This document shows, one piece after another, positions 1 to 5,773 of a stretch of DNA of 5,773 nucleotides. Source of the stretch: a bacterium (lineage in GTDB: Bacteria > Bacillota_I > Bacilli_A > RF39 > UBA660). A program made the translations under genes and the position numbers. The notes beneath the pieces were generated by a model. The model saw only the letters and a program-made list of their open reading frames with translations. It did not search any database and had not been told where the DNA came from. Each line of letters starts with the position of its first letter. Positions within the stretch are counted from its first letter, which is position 1. The stretch spans positions 1 to 5,773 of the forward strand of contig JAQXIG010000128.1 in NCBI GenBank assembly GCA_029007685.1. Reading direction: 5' to 3'.

Positions 1-133
1 AAAGTATTAAAGATATTTTCACTGTTTATCACCTCGGTGACATATTATATAACAGTGAGACATTTTCGCAAGTTAACACTTAAGACATTATCACAAATTG
101 ATCATAGTGTTGAAATAAATGTATATAGTTACA
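1..133 (+). other. Upstream flank, possible 3' end of a preceding gene
   Basis: No complete gene is visible here. Two plus-strand frames are open from the left edge. One reads 26 codons from base 3 to a TAA at 81-83 (ending ...FSQVNT). The other reads 49 codons from base 1 to a TAA at 148-150 (ending ...YIDISK). Either could be the C-terminus of an upstream gene. The shorter one has more RNY-type codons; the longer one would run through the -35 box of the promoter at 134-162, which makes it less attractive. Neither peptide is recognisable. The minus strand is broken by stops in all three frames. This stretch looks somewhat richer in G/C than the genes to its right, mostly because of the hairpin at 17-60. 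Confidence 0.3.
17..60. repeat. Nested inverted repeat (two-tier hairpin)
   Basis: The outer arms TTTCACTGTT (17-26) and AACAGTGAGA (51-60) pair over 10 positions with a single G-T wobble. Inside them, TCACC (29-33) and GGTGA (36-40) form a second, short-looped hairpin. TCAC occurs twice on the left and GTGA twice on the right, so the arms could also pair in an exchanged register. No T-run follows the outer arm, so it is not a standard intrinsic terminator. It may be an RNA element at the end of the upstream transcript, a protein-binding dyad or chance pairing; its role is unknown. Confidence 0.4.
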
Positions 134-135
134 TT
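118..135. promoter_or_regulatory. Possible operator dyad overlapping the -35 box
   Basis: AATGTA (118-123) and TACATT (130-135) are perfect inverted repeats separated by 6 nt, and the right arm covers the first two bases of the -35 hexamer at 134-139. A dyad in this position would suit a dimeric repressor of the downstream operon. With 6-bp arms in AT-rich DNA it could be coincidence, and I cannot assign it to a regulator family. Confidence 0.22.
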
Positions 136-162
136 GATATAAGCAAATAAATTTGATATAAT
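134..162 (+). promoter_or_regulatory. Sigma-A type promoter with extended -10
   Basis: The -35 box TTGATA lies at 134-139 and a perfect -10 box TATAAT at 157-162. They are separated by the ideal 17 nt, and a TG at 154-155 gives an extended -10. Transcription should start near 168-170, which leaves a leader of only about 10 nt before the ATG at 179. It would drive the export ATPase gene and, with no terminator visible downstream, the whole five-gene unit. A weaker alternative, TTGATC (98-103) with TATATA (122-127) and an 18-nt spacer, lies upstream and would give a longer leader. Confidence 0.75.
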
Positions 163-168
163 CTTAAT

Positions 169-174
169 GGTGAT
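169..174 (+). promoter_or_regulatory. Ribosome binding site for the export ATPase
   Basis: GGTGAT matches the 3' half of the AGGAGGTGAT consensus and ends 4 nt before the ATG at 179. It sits at or just after the predicted transcription start, so a transcript from the 134-162 promoter would carry little or nothing upstream of it. The ATG at 167 is followed by an in-frame stop at 176 and cannot be the start. Confidence 0.45.
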
Positions 175-178
175 ATAA

Positions 179-913
179 ATGAAAAATAAATATGCCATAA
201 TGGTTGAAAACGTTTCAAAAGAGTTTAAATTAGTTTATGATAAACCTTATACTTTAAAAGAAAGACTTATTTTTTTGAATAAAAGTAAATATGGAAAACA
301 TCAAGTTTTGAAAAATATCAGTTTAAATATTAGAAAAGGTGAAACTGTTGCTTTAATAGGAGTAAATGGCAGTGGTAAAAGCACATTATTAAAATTAATG
401 ACTAAAATTATTTATCCTACTAGTGGTAATATTAAAATTGATGGTAAGCTGACTTCATTATTAGAATTAGGTGCTGGATTTCACCCTGATTTTACTGGTA
501 GAGAAAATATTTATTTCAACGCATCAATTTTTGGACTAACTGCAGCAGAAATTGATAAAAGAGTAGGAGATATTATTCAGTTCTCAGAACTTGGTGATTT
601 TATTGATAATCCAGTTCGTACTTATTCATCTGGTATGTATATGAGATTAGCTTTTTCTGTTGCTATTAATGTAGATGCCGAAATATTACTAATAGATGAA
701 ATATTAGCTGTTGGTGATCAACATTTTCAAGAAAAATGTTTTGCTAAGCTTCAAGAACTTAAAGAGAGTGGAAAAACTATTGTTATTGTAAGCCATGCAT
801 TAAGCTCAATTAAAGAACTTTGCGATAGAGCAATATGGATATATGAAGGTGAAATTAAAGTGGATGGTAAAACAGAAAAAGTAGTAGAAGAATATTTGAA
901 GGTGTGTGGATAA
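179..913 (+). CDS. Polysaccharide export ABC transporter, ATP-binding protein (Wzt/TagH/RgpD type)
   Basis: This 244-residue cytoplasmic ATPase would power export of a lipid-linked cell-surface glycan together with the permease encoded next. It shows Walker A GVNGSGKST (61-69), the family marker LLELGAGFHPDFTGREN (94-110), an ABC signature of the SSGM form (150-153), Walker B ILLIDE (169-174) with catalytic E174, the D-loop AVGD (177-180) and switch H206. The N-terminal stretch between the first strand and HQVLKNISL (about 17-48) carries the insertion usual in Wzt/TagH proteins. The protein ends straight after the nucleotide-binding domain. The roughly 150-residue C-terminal carbohydrate-binding domain known from E. 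coli O9a Wzt is absent, so substrate choice must lie elsewhere. The ATG at 179 is preferred because NKYAIMVENVSKEF is a typical family start; M8 (200) has no Shine-Dalgarno. Family certain, substrate inferred. Confidence 0.95.
   Translation: MKNKYAIMVENVSKEFKLVYDKPYTLKERLIFLNKSKYGKHQVLKNISLNIRKGETVALIGVNGSGKSTLLKLMTKIIYPTSGNIKIDGKLTSLLELGAGFHPDFTGRENIYFNASIFGLTAAEIDKRVGDIIQFSELGDFIDNPVRTYSSGMYMRLAFSVAINVDAEILLIDEILAVGDQHFQEKCFAKLQELKESGKTIVIVSHALSSIKELCDRAIWIYEGEIKVDGKTEKVVEEYLKVCG
898..904 (+). promoter_or_regulatory. Ribosome binding site for the permease
   Basis: GAAGGTG lies inside the end of the ATPase gene. It leaves 10 nt to the ATG at 915 but only 1 nt to the in-frame GTG at 906. The spacing supports the ATG at 915 as the permease start. 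Confidence 0.5.
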
Positions 914-914
914 T

Positions 915-1697
915 ATGATAAAAGAATTATTTAATAATTTATACGCATATAGACAGCTATTAAAAAGTAATGTACAAAAAGAAATCAGAGGAAAATATAA
1001 GGGGTCATTTTTAGGAGTATTATGGTCCTTTGTAAACCCATTATTGATGACATTAGTTTATGCTATTGTATTTCCATTGATTTTAAGAAATACAGAACCA
1101 CATTATATTACCTATTTAGTAATCGGAATTTTACCATGGAATTATTTTACAACGGTTATAAGCCAGGGAACAACTACTATATTAACAAATGGTGGAATTT
1201 TAAAAAAAGTATATTTTCCTAGAGAAATATTACCAATATCTGTAAATTTAAGTGGTGTAATTAATTTTTTTATTTCCTGTTTAGTAATGTGCTTATTCCT
1301 AATTTGTAGTGGCATTGGTTTTAGTTGGTATATATTATTTTTCCCACTAATAGTATTAACACAATTTATTATTCAACAAGCTATTATATTTATAACGAGT
1401 GCAATTAACGTTTATGTTCGCGATTCTGAATATATTATAAACTTTATCATAAGCATGTTATTTTATGCAACACCAATTTTATATTCTAGTAGCATGTTTA
1501 GTGGCAGTGCTTTTGAATGGATTATCAAATTAAATCCAATAGCTACTATTATAAATGCTTATCGCGATATATTCTACTATCAGACTATACCAAATATAAA
1601 AATATTATTAATGGTATTATTAGCTGGAATAGTATTATTCTATATAGCGTTAAAAATATTTAGAAAACTAGAAAAAGGATTTGCAGAGGAACTATAA
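915..1697 (+). CDS. Polysaccharide export ABC transporter, permease (Wzm/TagG/RgpC type, ABC-2 membrane family)
   Basis: This 260-residue integral membrane protein would form the export channel as a dimer bound to two copies of the preceding ATPase. Family marks include the N-terminal amphipathic segment EIRGKYKGSFLGVLW (23-37), the late motif LNPIATIINAYRDIF (206-220) and the C-terminal tail FRKLEKGFAEEL (249-260). About six hydrophobic segments are visible near residues 33-56, 64-82, 108-133, 138-163, 172-192 and 228-247, and the length is normal for the family. Start choice: a GTG at 906 would add three residues and overlap the ATPase gene, but the ATG at 915 has the better Shine-Dalgarno spacing and begins 1 nt after the ATPase stop, which implies translational coupling. 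The permease follows the ATPase here, the reverse of the usual wzm-wzt, tagGH and rgpCD order. The exported polymer cannot be read from this sequence. Confidence 0.93.
   Translation: MIKELFNNLYAYRQLLKSNVQKEIRGKYKGSFLGVLWSFVNPLLMTLVYAIVFPLILRNTEPHYITYLVIGILPWNYFTTVISQGTTTILTNGGILKKVYFPREILPISVNLSGVINFFISCLVMCLFLICSGIGFSWYILFFPLIVLTQFIIQQAIIFITSAINVYVRDSEYIINFIISMLFYATPILYSSSMFSGSAFEWIIKLNPIATIINAYRDIFYYQTIPNIKILLMVLLAGIVLFYIALKIFRKLEKGFAEEL
1685..1690 (+). promoter_or_regulatory. Ribosome binding site for the GT2 glycosyltransferase
   Basis: AGAGGA within the last codons of the permease gene leaves 8 nt to the ATG at 1699. This favours that ATG over the in-frame TTG at 1681, which would add six residues. 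Confidence 0.65.
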
Positions 1698-1698
1698 A

Positions 1699-2538
1699 AT
1701 GAAATTAGTAGGGGTAGTAGTATGGTATAACCCAACTAATAAAGATATCAAAAATATAGAAACATACATAGACGATGTAGAAAAACTTTATATTATTGAT
1801 AATACAGAGGGAAATAATAATAAAGATAAAGTTCCGAAATCAAAAAAGATAGAGTACATTTTTCAAAATGAAAATCTTGGAATAGCGAAAGCGTTAAATA
1901 TAGCTTGCCAAAAAGCAATTAAAGAAAAGTATAGCTTTATACTAACAATGGATCAAGATAGTAGTTTTCATAATAATGACTTAGAAAAAATGAAAACTAT
2001 TGCCTCAAAAATGGATTTGAGTAAAATAGGTATTATTAGTCCATGGCATAAAACTAAATTAAAAATAGAAAAACCACAAGAAGAAATTGATTATCCGTTG
2101 GATGTTATGACTTCAGGTAATATTCTAAATTTAGAAATTTATAAAAAGCTAAATGGATTTAAAGAATTTTTGTTTATTGACGGTGTCGATATTGAGTATT
2201 GTTTAAACCTTAAAAAAAATGGTTACCAAGTTATGAGAATGAATACCATTGAAATGAAACACGGTTTAGGAGATATATTTTATAGAAATTTTTTTAAGAA
2301 AGAGTTTATGTGTGATAATCATAACTATCTAAGAATTTATTATATGGCTAGAAATTATCGTTATATTAGAAAAGAATATAGAGATGTAGCTCCAGAATTT
2401 TGTGATATTTTAGTAAAAATAAAAGGACTGATATTTAAGATAATTTTCTACGAAGAAGATAAGTTTAAAAAATTAAGAAGTATCTTTCTAGGAATTAGGG
2501 ATTATAAAAAAGGAAAATATGGTAGATACCAAAATTAG
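1699..2538 (+). CDS. GT2 family glycosyltransferase, RfbF-like (probable rhamnosyltransferase)
   Basis: This 279-residue, probably soluble GT-A enzyme would transfer a sugar from a nucleotide donor to the growing lipid-linked glycan on the cytoplasmic side. It opens with the short strand VGVVVWYNP (4-12) and IIDNTEG (32-38), followed by the nucleotide-binding motif NENLGIAKALN (57-67) and the metal-binding DQD (85-87). The acceptor-side region comes next: TSGNILNLEIYKKLNGF (138-154) and FIDGVDIEYCL (159-169), where D164 or E166 may be the catalytic base. The C-terminal YYMARNY (214-220) is typical of this rhamnosyltransferase group. The RfbF-like pattern suggests a dTDP-L-rhamnose donor, but the donor and linkage are inferred. 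The gene starts 1 nt after the permease stop. An A8 run at 2212-2219 and a T7 run at 2289-2295 lie inside it; the frame is intact. Confidence 0.88.
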   Translation: MKLVGVVVWYNPTNKDIKNIETYIDDVEKLYIIDNTEGNNNKDKVPKSKKIEYIFQNENLGIAKALNIACQKAIKEKYSFILTMDQDSSFHNNDLEKMKTIASKMDLSKIGIISPWHKTKLKIEKPQEEIDYPLDVMTSGNILNLEIYKKLNGFKEFLFIDGVDIEYCLNLKKNGYQVMRMNTIEMKHGLGDIFYRNFFKKEFMCDNHNYLRIYYMARNYRYIRKEYRDVAPEFCDILVKIKGLIFKIIFYEEDKFKKLRSIFLGIRDYKKGKYGRYQN

Positions 2539-2543
2539 GAGAG
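2537..2543 (+). promoter_or_regulatory. Ribosome binding site for the two-domain glycosyltransferase
   Basis: AGGAGAG starts inside the TAG stop of the GT2 gene and ends 5 nt before the ATG at 2549. It is the strongest Shine-Dalgarno near this junction. The in-frame ATG at 2519 has only an AGGA four nt upstream, so 2549 is the better start. Confidence 0.65.
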
Positions 2544-2548
2544 TTATT

Positions 2549-4723
2549 ATGGCAGATTTAAAATATTTATTAAGTAAAACAAAAGAAACGTTGAATGAAG
2601 AAGGACCTATTCAATTAACTAAGAAAGTTTTCCGCTATGCTATAGGAAAAAGAAATCCTTTGACTAATGGAAAAAAGTGTTATAAAGATGTGCTGTTTAT
2701 TAATGGATGCACCTTACCTCATCCAACTAGATATAGAGTGGATCATCAAATAGAACAACTCCTAGCAAATGGTTATACAGCAGATAGTGCTTTCTATGGA
2801 GATCTAACTTTAGAACAAGAAAAATATTATAAAACTTTTATCTTTTTTAGATGTCCAATCACAAATACAATTAAGGAATTTATTGCAAAAGCAAAATCTC
2901 AAAACAAAATAATATTTTATGATATTGATGACTTAGTTTTTGATAAAGAATATACAAAGACAATTAAACATTTAAAAAAATTAAATAAAAATGAACTTAA
3001 TTTATACTATGATGGCGTTAAAAGAATGGGTGATACATTAAAATTGTGTGATTATGCTATTACCACTACACCAACATTAGCCAATGAATTAAAAAAGTAT
3101 GTTAAAGATGTTTTTGTTAATCGTAATGTTGCTTCCGAAAAGATGGTTGAGTTATCCATGATGGCTTTGAAAAAGATTCAAAAAGATTCATCTAAAGTAA
3201 TGATTGGGTATTTAAGTGGTAGTATTACTCATAATGCTGATTTCGAACTTGTGTTGCCAGTTATAAAAAAATTAATGAATAAATATGATAATATTTATTT
3301 GAAAGTAGTGGGATTATTAGATATTCCTGAAGATTTAAAAGAATTTTCAGATAGGATAATTTCAATACCATTTGTTTCATGGAAAAAACTTCCACAAATT
3401 ATTTCAGAAATTGATATTAATCTGGCTCCTCTTGAGAATAGTATTTTTAATGAAGCAAAATCTGAGAATAAGTGGCTAGAAGCTGCTTTATGTAAAGTAG
3501 TTACAGTTGCCTCTAATGTAGGAGCATTTAAAGAAAGTATTACTAATAATGTAGATGGTATTTTATGTAATAATGAAGAAGAATGGTTTAACAGTTTAGA
3601 AAAATTAGTTACGGATAGTGATTTTAGAAATATGATAGCTACTAATGCCTATAATAAAGTCATAAAAAATAATGTTACCACATATACAGGGTATCCACTG
3701 ACTAAGTTTATAACTAGTAAACTTCCTAAAACGATTGCTTTTGTTTTACCAACTACTAATATTAGTGGTGGGGTTAATGTTATTCTAAAGCACTGTAGTA
3801 TTTTAAAAAATGCTGGTGTAAATGTTTTGATAATTAATTCTGATAAAAAGGAAAATAATATTATTAATAACGATGGTGAGTTAGATGTAATATCTAACAT
3901 TACTAGTAAAATAGATGCTAAAATTGATATGATGGTAGCATCATTATGGACAACCTTAGAATACGTTAGAAAATATCCTAAAGTTTTAGAAAAAGCTTAT
4001 TTAGTTCAAAATTTTGAAACTGATTTTATGAAGTACGGTGATGATGGTAAATTAATAGCTAATTCTACTTATAGTCATGATGATATTAAATACATTACTA
4101 TATCTAGATGGTGTCAAAATTGGCTTGAAGAAAAATATGATCGAAATGTTTCTTATGTGAGAAATGGTATTAATGTAGAACGGTTTCCTTATGTTGAAAG
4201 AAATTTCAATGGGAAGATAAAAATACTGGTGGAAGGAAATAGTGATGATTACTATAAAAATGTAGATGAAAGTTTTAAAATAGTGGACAAGCTTGATAAA
4301 GAAAAGTATGAAATACACTTTTTATCTTATCAAGGTACCCCTAAAAAATGGTATTATGTTGATCAATTTATGCACCGTATACCATATGATGAAGTTGCTA
4401 AAGTATACCAAAATGCTGATATTTTGATTAAATCTAGTATTTTGGAAAGTTTTTCTTACCCACCGTTAGAAATGATGGCAACTGGTGGTATTTGTGTAGT
4501 AGTACCTAATGATGGTAATATTGAATATTTAAAAAATGAAGATAACTGTTTATTTTATGAAAGAGGAAATATTCAGGAAGCGGTTGATAAAATTGAAAGA
4601 ATAGTTAAAGATAAAGAATTAAGACAAAAGTTAATAAAAAATGGAAAAGAAACCGTAAAAAATAGAAATTGGAAATCTATTGAAAAAGAAATTATTGAAG
4701 TATATATTGGAGATAAAAAATGA
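2549..4723 (+). CDS. Two-domain glycosyltransferase (GT-B + WsaF-like GT4 fusion)
   Basis: This 724-residue cytoplasmic protein carries two glycosyltransferase modules and so may add two sugars, or one repeated unit, to the polymer. Module 1 (about 45-375) has the acceptor-side motif HPTRYRVDHQIEQL (58-71), FYDIDDLVF (123-131) and the donor-site segment NEAKSENKWLEAALC (301-315) followed by VVTVASNVGAF. Module 2 (about 394-720) opens with TIAFVLPTTNISGGVNVIL (395-413), the WsaF/GT4 N-terminal pattern. It continues with YLVQNFETDF (484-493) and ends in a clear E-x7-E motif, E633 to E641 (ESFSYPPLE), before GGICVVVPNDGN. No signal peptide or membrane segment is seen. WsaF is a rhamnosyltransferase of the Geobacillus S-layer glycan, so rhamnose is a reasonable but unproven donor. 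A start at ATG 2519 would add ten residues and overlap the GT2 gene by 20 nt. The next gene overlaps it by 4 nt. Confidence 0.87.
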   Translation: MADLKYLLSKTKETLNEEGPIQLTKKVFRYAIGKRNPLTNGKKCYKDVLFINGCTLPHPTRYRVDHQIEQLLANGYTADSAFYGDLTLEQEKYYKTFIFFRCPITNTIKEFIAKAKSQNKIIFYDIDDLVFDKEYTKTIKHLKKLNKNELNLYYDGVKRMGDTLKLCDYAITTTPTLANELKKYVKDVFVNRNVASEKMVELSMMALKKIQKDSSKVMIGYLSGSITHNADFELVLPVIKKLMNKYDNIYLKVVGLLDIPEDLKEFSDRIISIPFVSWKKLPQIISEIDINLAPLENSIFNEAKSENKWLEAALCKVVTVASNVGAFKESITNNVDGILCNNEEEWFNSLEKLVTDSDFRNMIATNAYNKVIKNNVTTYTGYPLTKFITSKLPKTIAFVLPTTNISGGVNVILKHCSILKNAGVNVLIINSDKKENNIINNDGELDVISNITSKIDAKIDMMVASLWTTLEYVRKYPKVLEKAYLVQNFETDFMKYGDDGKLIANSTYSHDDIKYITISRWCQNWLEEKYDRNVSYVRNGINVERFPYVERNFNGKIKILVEGNSDDYYKNVDESFKIVDKLDKEKYEIHFLSYQGTPKKWYYVDQFMHRIPYDEVAKVYQNADILIKSSILESFSYPPLEMMATGGICVVVPNDGNIEYLKNEDNCLFYERGNIQEAVDKIERIVKDKELRQKLIKNGKETVKNRNWKSIEKEIIEVYIGDKK
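3171..3190 (+). repeat. Two-copy 10-bp tandem repeat within the two-domain glycosyltransferase
   Basis: AAAAGATTCA occurs twice back to back and encodes part of the KKIQKDSS stretch near residues 208-215, in a loop-like part of module 1. The unit is not a multiple of three, so gain or loss of one copy would shift the frame. Two copies are too few to claim a contingency locus. Confidence 0.5.
4709..4714 (+). promoter_or_regulatory. Ribosome binding site for the DUF2142 protein
   Basis: GGAGAT within the last codons of the glycosyltransferase gene lies 5 nt before the ATG at 4720. That ATG overlaps the upstream TGA stop as ATGA, an arrangement typical of translational coupling. Confidence 0.7.
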
Positions 4724-5773
4724 AGAATGTTAGTATAGAAAAACTTTTTCTAATAATTGGATTTATAATTGGCTGTTTATTTATATATATAATTCCCCCT
4801 TTTCAATCTCCAGATGAAGATAGTCATTTTAAAAAGGCCTATTCAATCTCAAACGGTAACTTCTATGAAAGTTCCAATGGAGAAATAATTGGATTAAAAA
4901 TTCCTGTTACAATGACTGAGTATATTTCTGAAAAGTTAACTATGGCTAGTGATCGTGAAAAAAAGTATAGTTATAGTGATTGTTATTATGATCAACTTTT
5001 ACCTGGGAATTTTTCTAAAGTATCATTACAAGAGGTTTCAACTTCAGCAGCAACTCCAATTGCCCATTTAATTCCAGGAATTGGCATTACAATCGCAAAG
5101 ATTTTTGGCCCGCTTTTAGTTGGTGGTAGTCCTTCAGTTTCTTTTATGCTCTATTTTGCTAGATTTTTTTCTTTACTTTCGTATTTATTAATAGGTTATT
5201 TTGCTCTAAAAGTAACTCCCATGTTTAAAAAAAGTATGTTTGCCATTTTATTAATGCCAATGTCCATTTTTTTAGCAAGTATGGTTAGTTATGATAATTT
5301 ATTAATAGCTATTTCTTTATTAACTGTAGCATCAATATTAAAACTTATATATGATAAAAAGGAAATGTTTAATAAAAATTGGTTTATATTATTTACTGTT
5401 ACTGGATACATTCTTTTAAATATAAAGATTGTTTATGCACCTTTAATGGCACTACTCATTTTTGTACCAAAGGAAAAATTTAAAAATAAAGAAAATAAAG
5501 AGAAAATTAAAACGTATATCAGATTAGGGCTATTAATTATTTTACTAACTATTATTTTCAGGATTCCTAATTTATTACTGAGTGCTACTGAATCAAATTC
5601 ACTTTCAGGAAAACAGTTAAGTTTTGTGCTAAATCATCCATTTACTTATTTCAAAATTCTTTTAATAAATCTAAAAGATCAATTTTGGCCACAAATATAT
5701 TGGATGATTGGAACTTTTGGTCTATTAGATACATATATACCACCGTTATTTATTTTTATATCTTTAATAAATT
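4720..5773 (+). CDS. DUF2142-type multi-spanning membrane protein (partial, 3' end outside window)
   Basis: The frame stays open for 351 codons to the right edge with no stop. The N-terminus has one membrane segment (about 9-26) followed at once by the family motif PPFQSPDEDSHFKKAYSIS (26-44), with P31, D32, E33 and H36. An extracytoplasmic loop (about 45-115) leads to hydrophobic segments near 118-135, 141-163, 172-189, 191-210, 221-249 and 267-285. ARFFSLL (147-153), SYDNLL (190-195), KQLSFVLNHP (298-307) and GTFGLLD (331-337) also fit DUF2142. Members are predicted multi-pass proteins found in surface-polysaccharide loci. Their layout, with an acidic motif just after the first membrane segment, resembles GT-C enzymes that use lipid-phosphate sugars; enzymatic activity here is inference. 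It overlaps the glycosyltransferase gene by 4 nt, so it belongs to the same operon and probably acts on the same glycan. Confidence 0.85.
   Translation, partial: MKNVSIEKLFLIIGFIIGCLFIYIIPPFQSPDEDSHFKKAYSISNGNFYESSNGEIIGLKIPVTMTEYISEKLTMASDREKKYSYSDCYYDQLLPGNFSKVSLQEVSTSAATPIAHLIPGIGITIAKIFGPLLVGGSPSVSFMLYFARFFSLLSYLLIGYFALKVTPMFKKSMFAILLMPMSIFLASMVSYDNLLIAISLLTVASILKLIYDKKEMFNKNWFILFTVTGYILLNIKIVYAPLMALLIFVPKEKFKNKENKEKIKTYIRLGLLIILLTIIFRIPNLLLSATESNSLSGKQLSFVLNHPFTYFKILLINLKDQFWPQIYWMIGTFGLLDTYIPPLFIFISLIN

Noticed and set aside
17..60. Intrinsic terminator of the upstream gene
   Set aside because: The hairpin is long with an AT-rich interior and is followed by GACATTTTCGC rather than a T-run. 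It does not have terminator form.
906..914. GTG at 906 as start of the permease
   Set aside because: The Shine-Dalgarno GAAGGTG ends 1 nt before it, too close for use; the ATG at 915 has 10-nt spacing.
1022..1222. Open frame of 66 codons inside the permease gene
   Set aside because: It lies wholly within the strongly supported permease frame, has no Shine-Dalgarno, and its product is low-complexity and Tyr/Asn-rich as expected from an off-frame reading of AT-rich DNA.
3649..3900. Minus-strand open frame of 83 codons
   Set aside because: It is antisense to the two-domain glycosyltransferase, whose frame continues through it with recognisable motifs. No promoter or ribosome binding site is evident for it.
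4052..4318. Minus-strand open frame of 88 codons
   Set aside because: It is antisense to glycosyltransferase module 2. The Ile/Phe/Tyr-rich product looks membrane-like only because it is the complement of Lys/Asn/Asp codons.
1..5773. CRISPR array, tRNA, rRNA, insertion sequence or prophage parts
   Set aside because: No regularly spaced repeats, no tRNA- or rRNA-like segments, no transposase motifs and no terminal inverted repeats were seen; apart from the first 178 bases the window is continuous coding sequence of one operon.

Overview
The window is strongly AT-rich and coding-dense. The codon choice is A/T-ending, the Shine-Dalgarno sites are AGGAG/GGAGA-like, and the one clear promoter has TTGATA and TATAAT boxes. 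UGA acts as a stop and Trp is read from UGG, so the genetic code is standard. This suggests a low-GC Firmicute (Bacillota: Bacilli, Erysipelotrichia or Clostridia type). I cannot name the species, and the phylum rests on composition and gene content rather than on a marker gene.

Layout: Bases 1-178 hold no complete gene. They contain a nested inverted repeat (17-60), a possible tail of an upstream gene, a small dyad (118-135) and a strong predicted sigma-A promoter with an extended -10 (134-162). Five genes follow, all on the + strand and packed as one operon with junctions of -4 to +10 nt: (1) an ABC-transporter ATPase of the Wzt/TagH/RgpD polysaccharide-export type (179-913); (2) its ABC-2 permease of the Wzm/TagG/RgpC type (915-1697); (3) a GT2 glycosyltransferase of the RfbF-like rhamnosyltransferase group (1699-2538); (4) a 724-residue protein with two fused GT-B glycosyltransferase domains, the second WsaF/GT4-like (2549-4723); (5) a DUF2142-type multi-spanning membrane protein that runs off the right edge (4720 to the end). 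No terminator is visible between the genes, so the unit continues beyond the window.

How the genes fit together: this is part of a cell-surface polysaccharide locus of the ABC-transporter-dependent kind. The cytoplasmic glycosyltransferases (genes 3 and 4) would extend a lipid-linked glycan on the inner membrane face, probably one containing rhamnose. The ATPase and permease would flip the finished chain across the membrane. The DUF2142 protein may act on the glycan at the membrane, perhaps as a GT-C-like enzyme adding a side group, but that is inference. Sugar-nucleotide synthesis genes (such as rmlABCD) and an initiating transferase are not in this window and would be expected nearby. The system belongs to a known class. 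Its less ordinary points are the ATPase-before-permease order, an ATPase lacking a C-terminal glycan-binding domain, the tandem glycosyltransferase fusion and the DUF2142 protein coupled to it.
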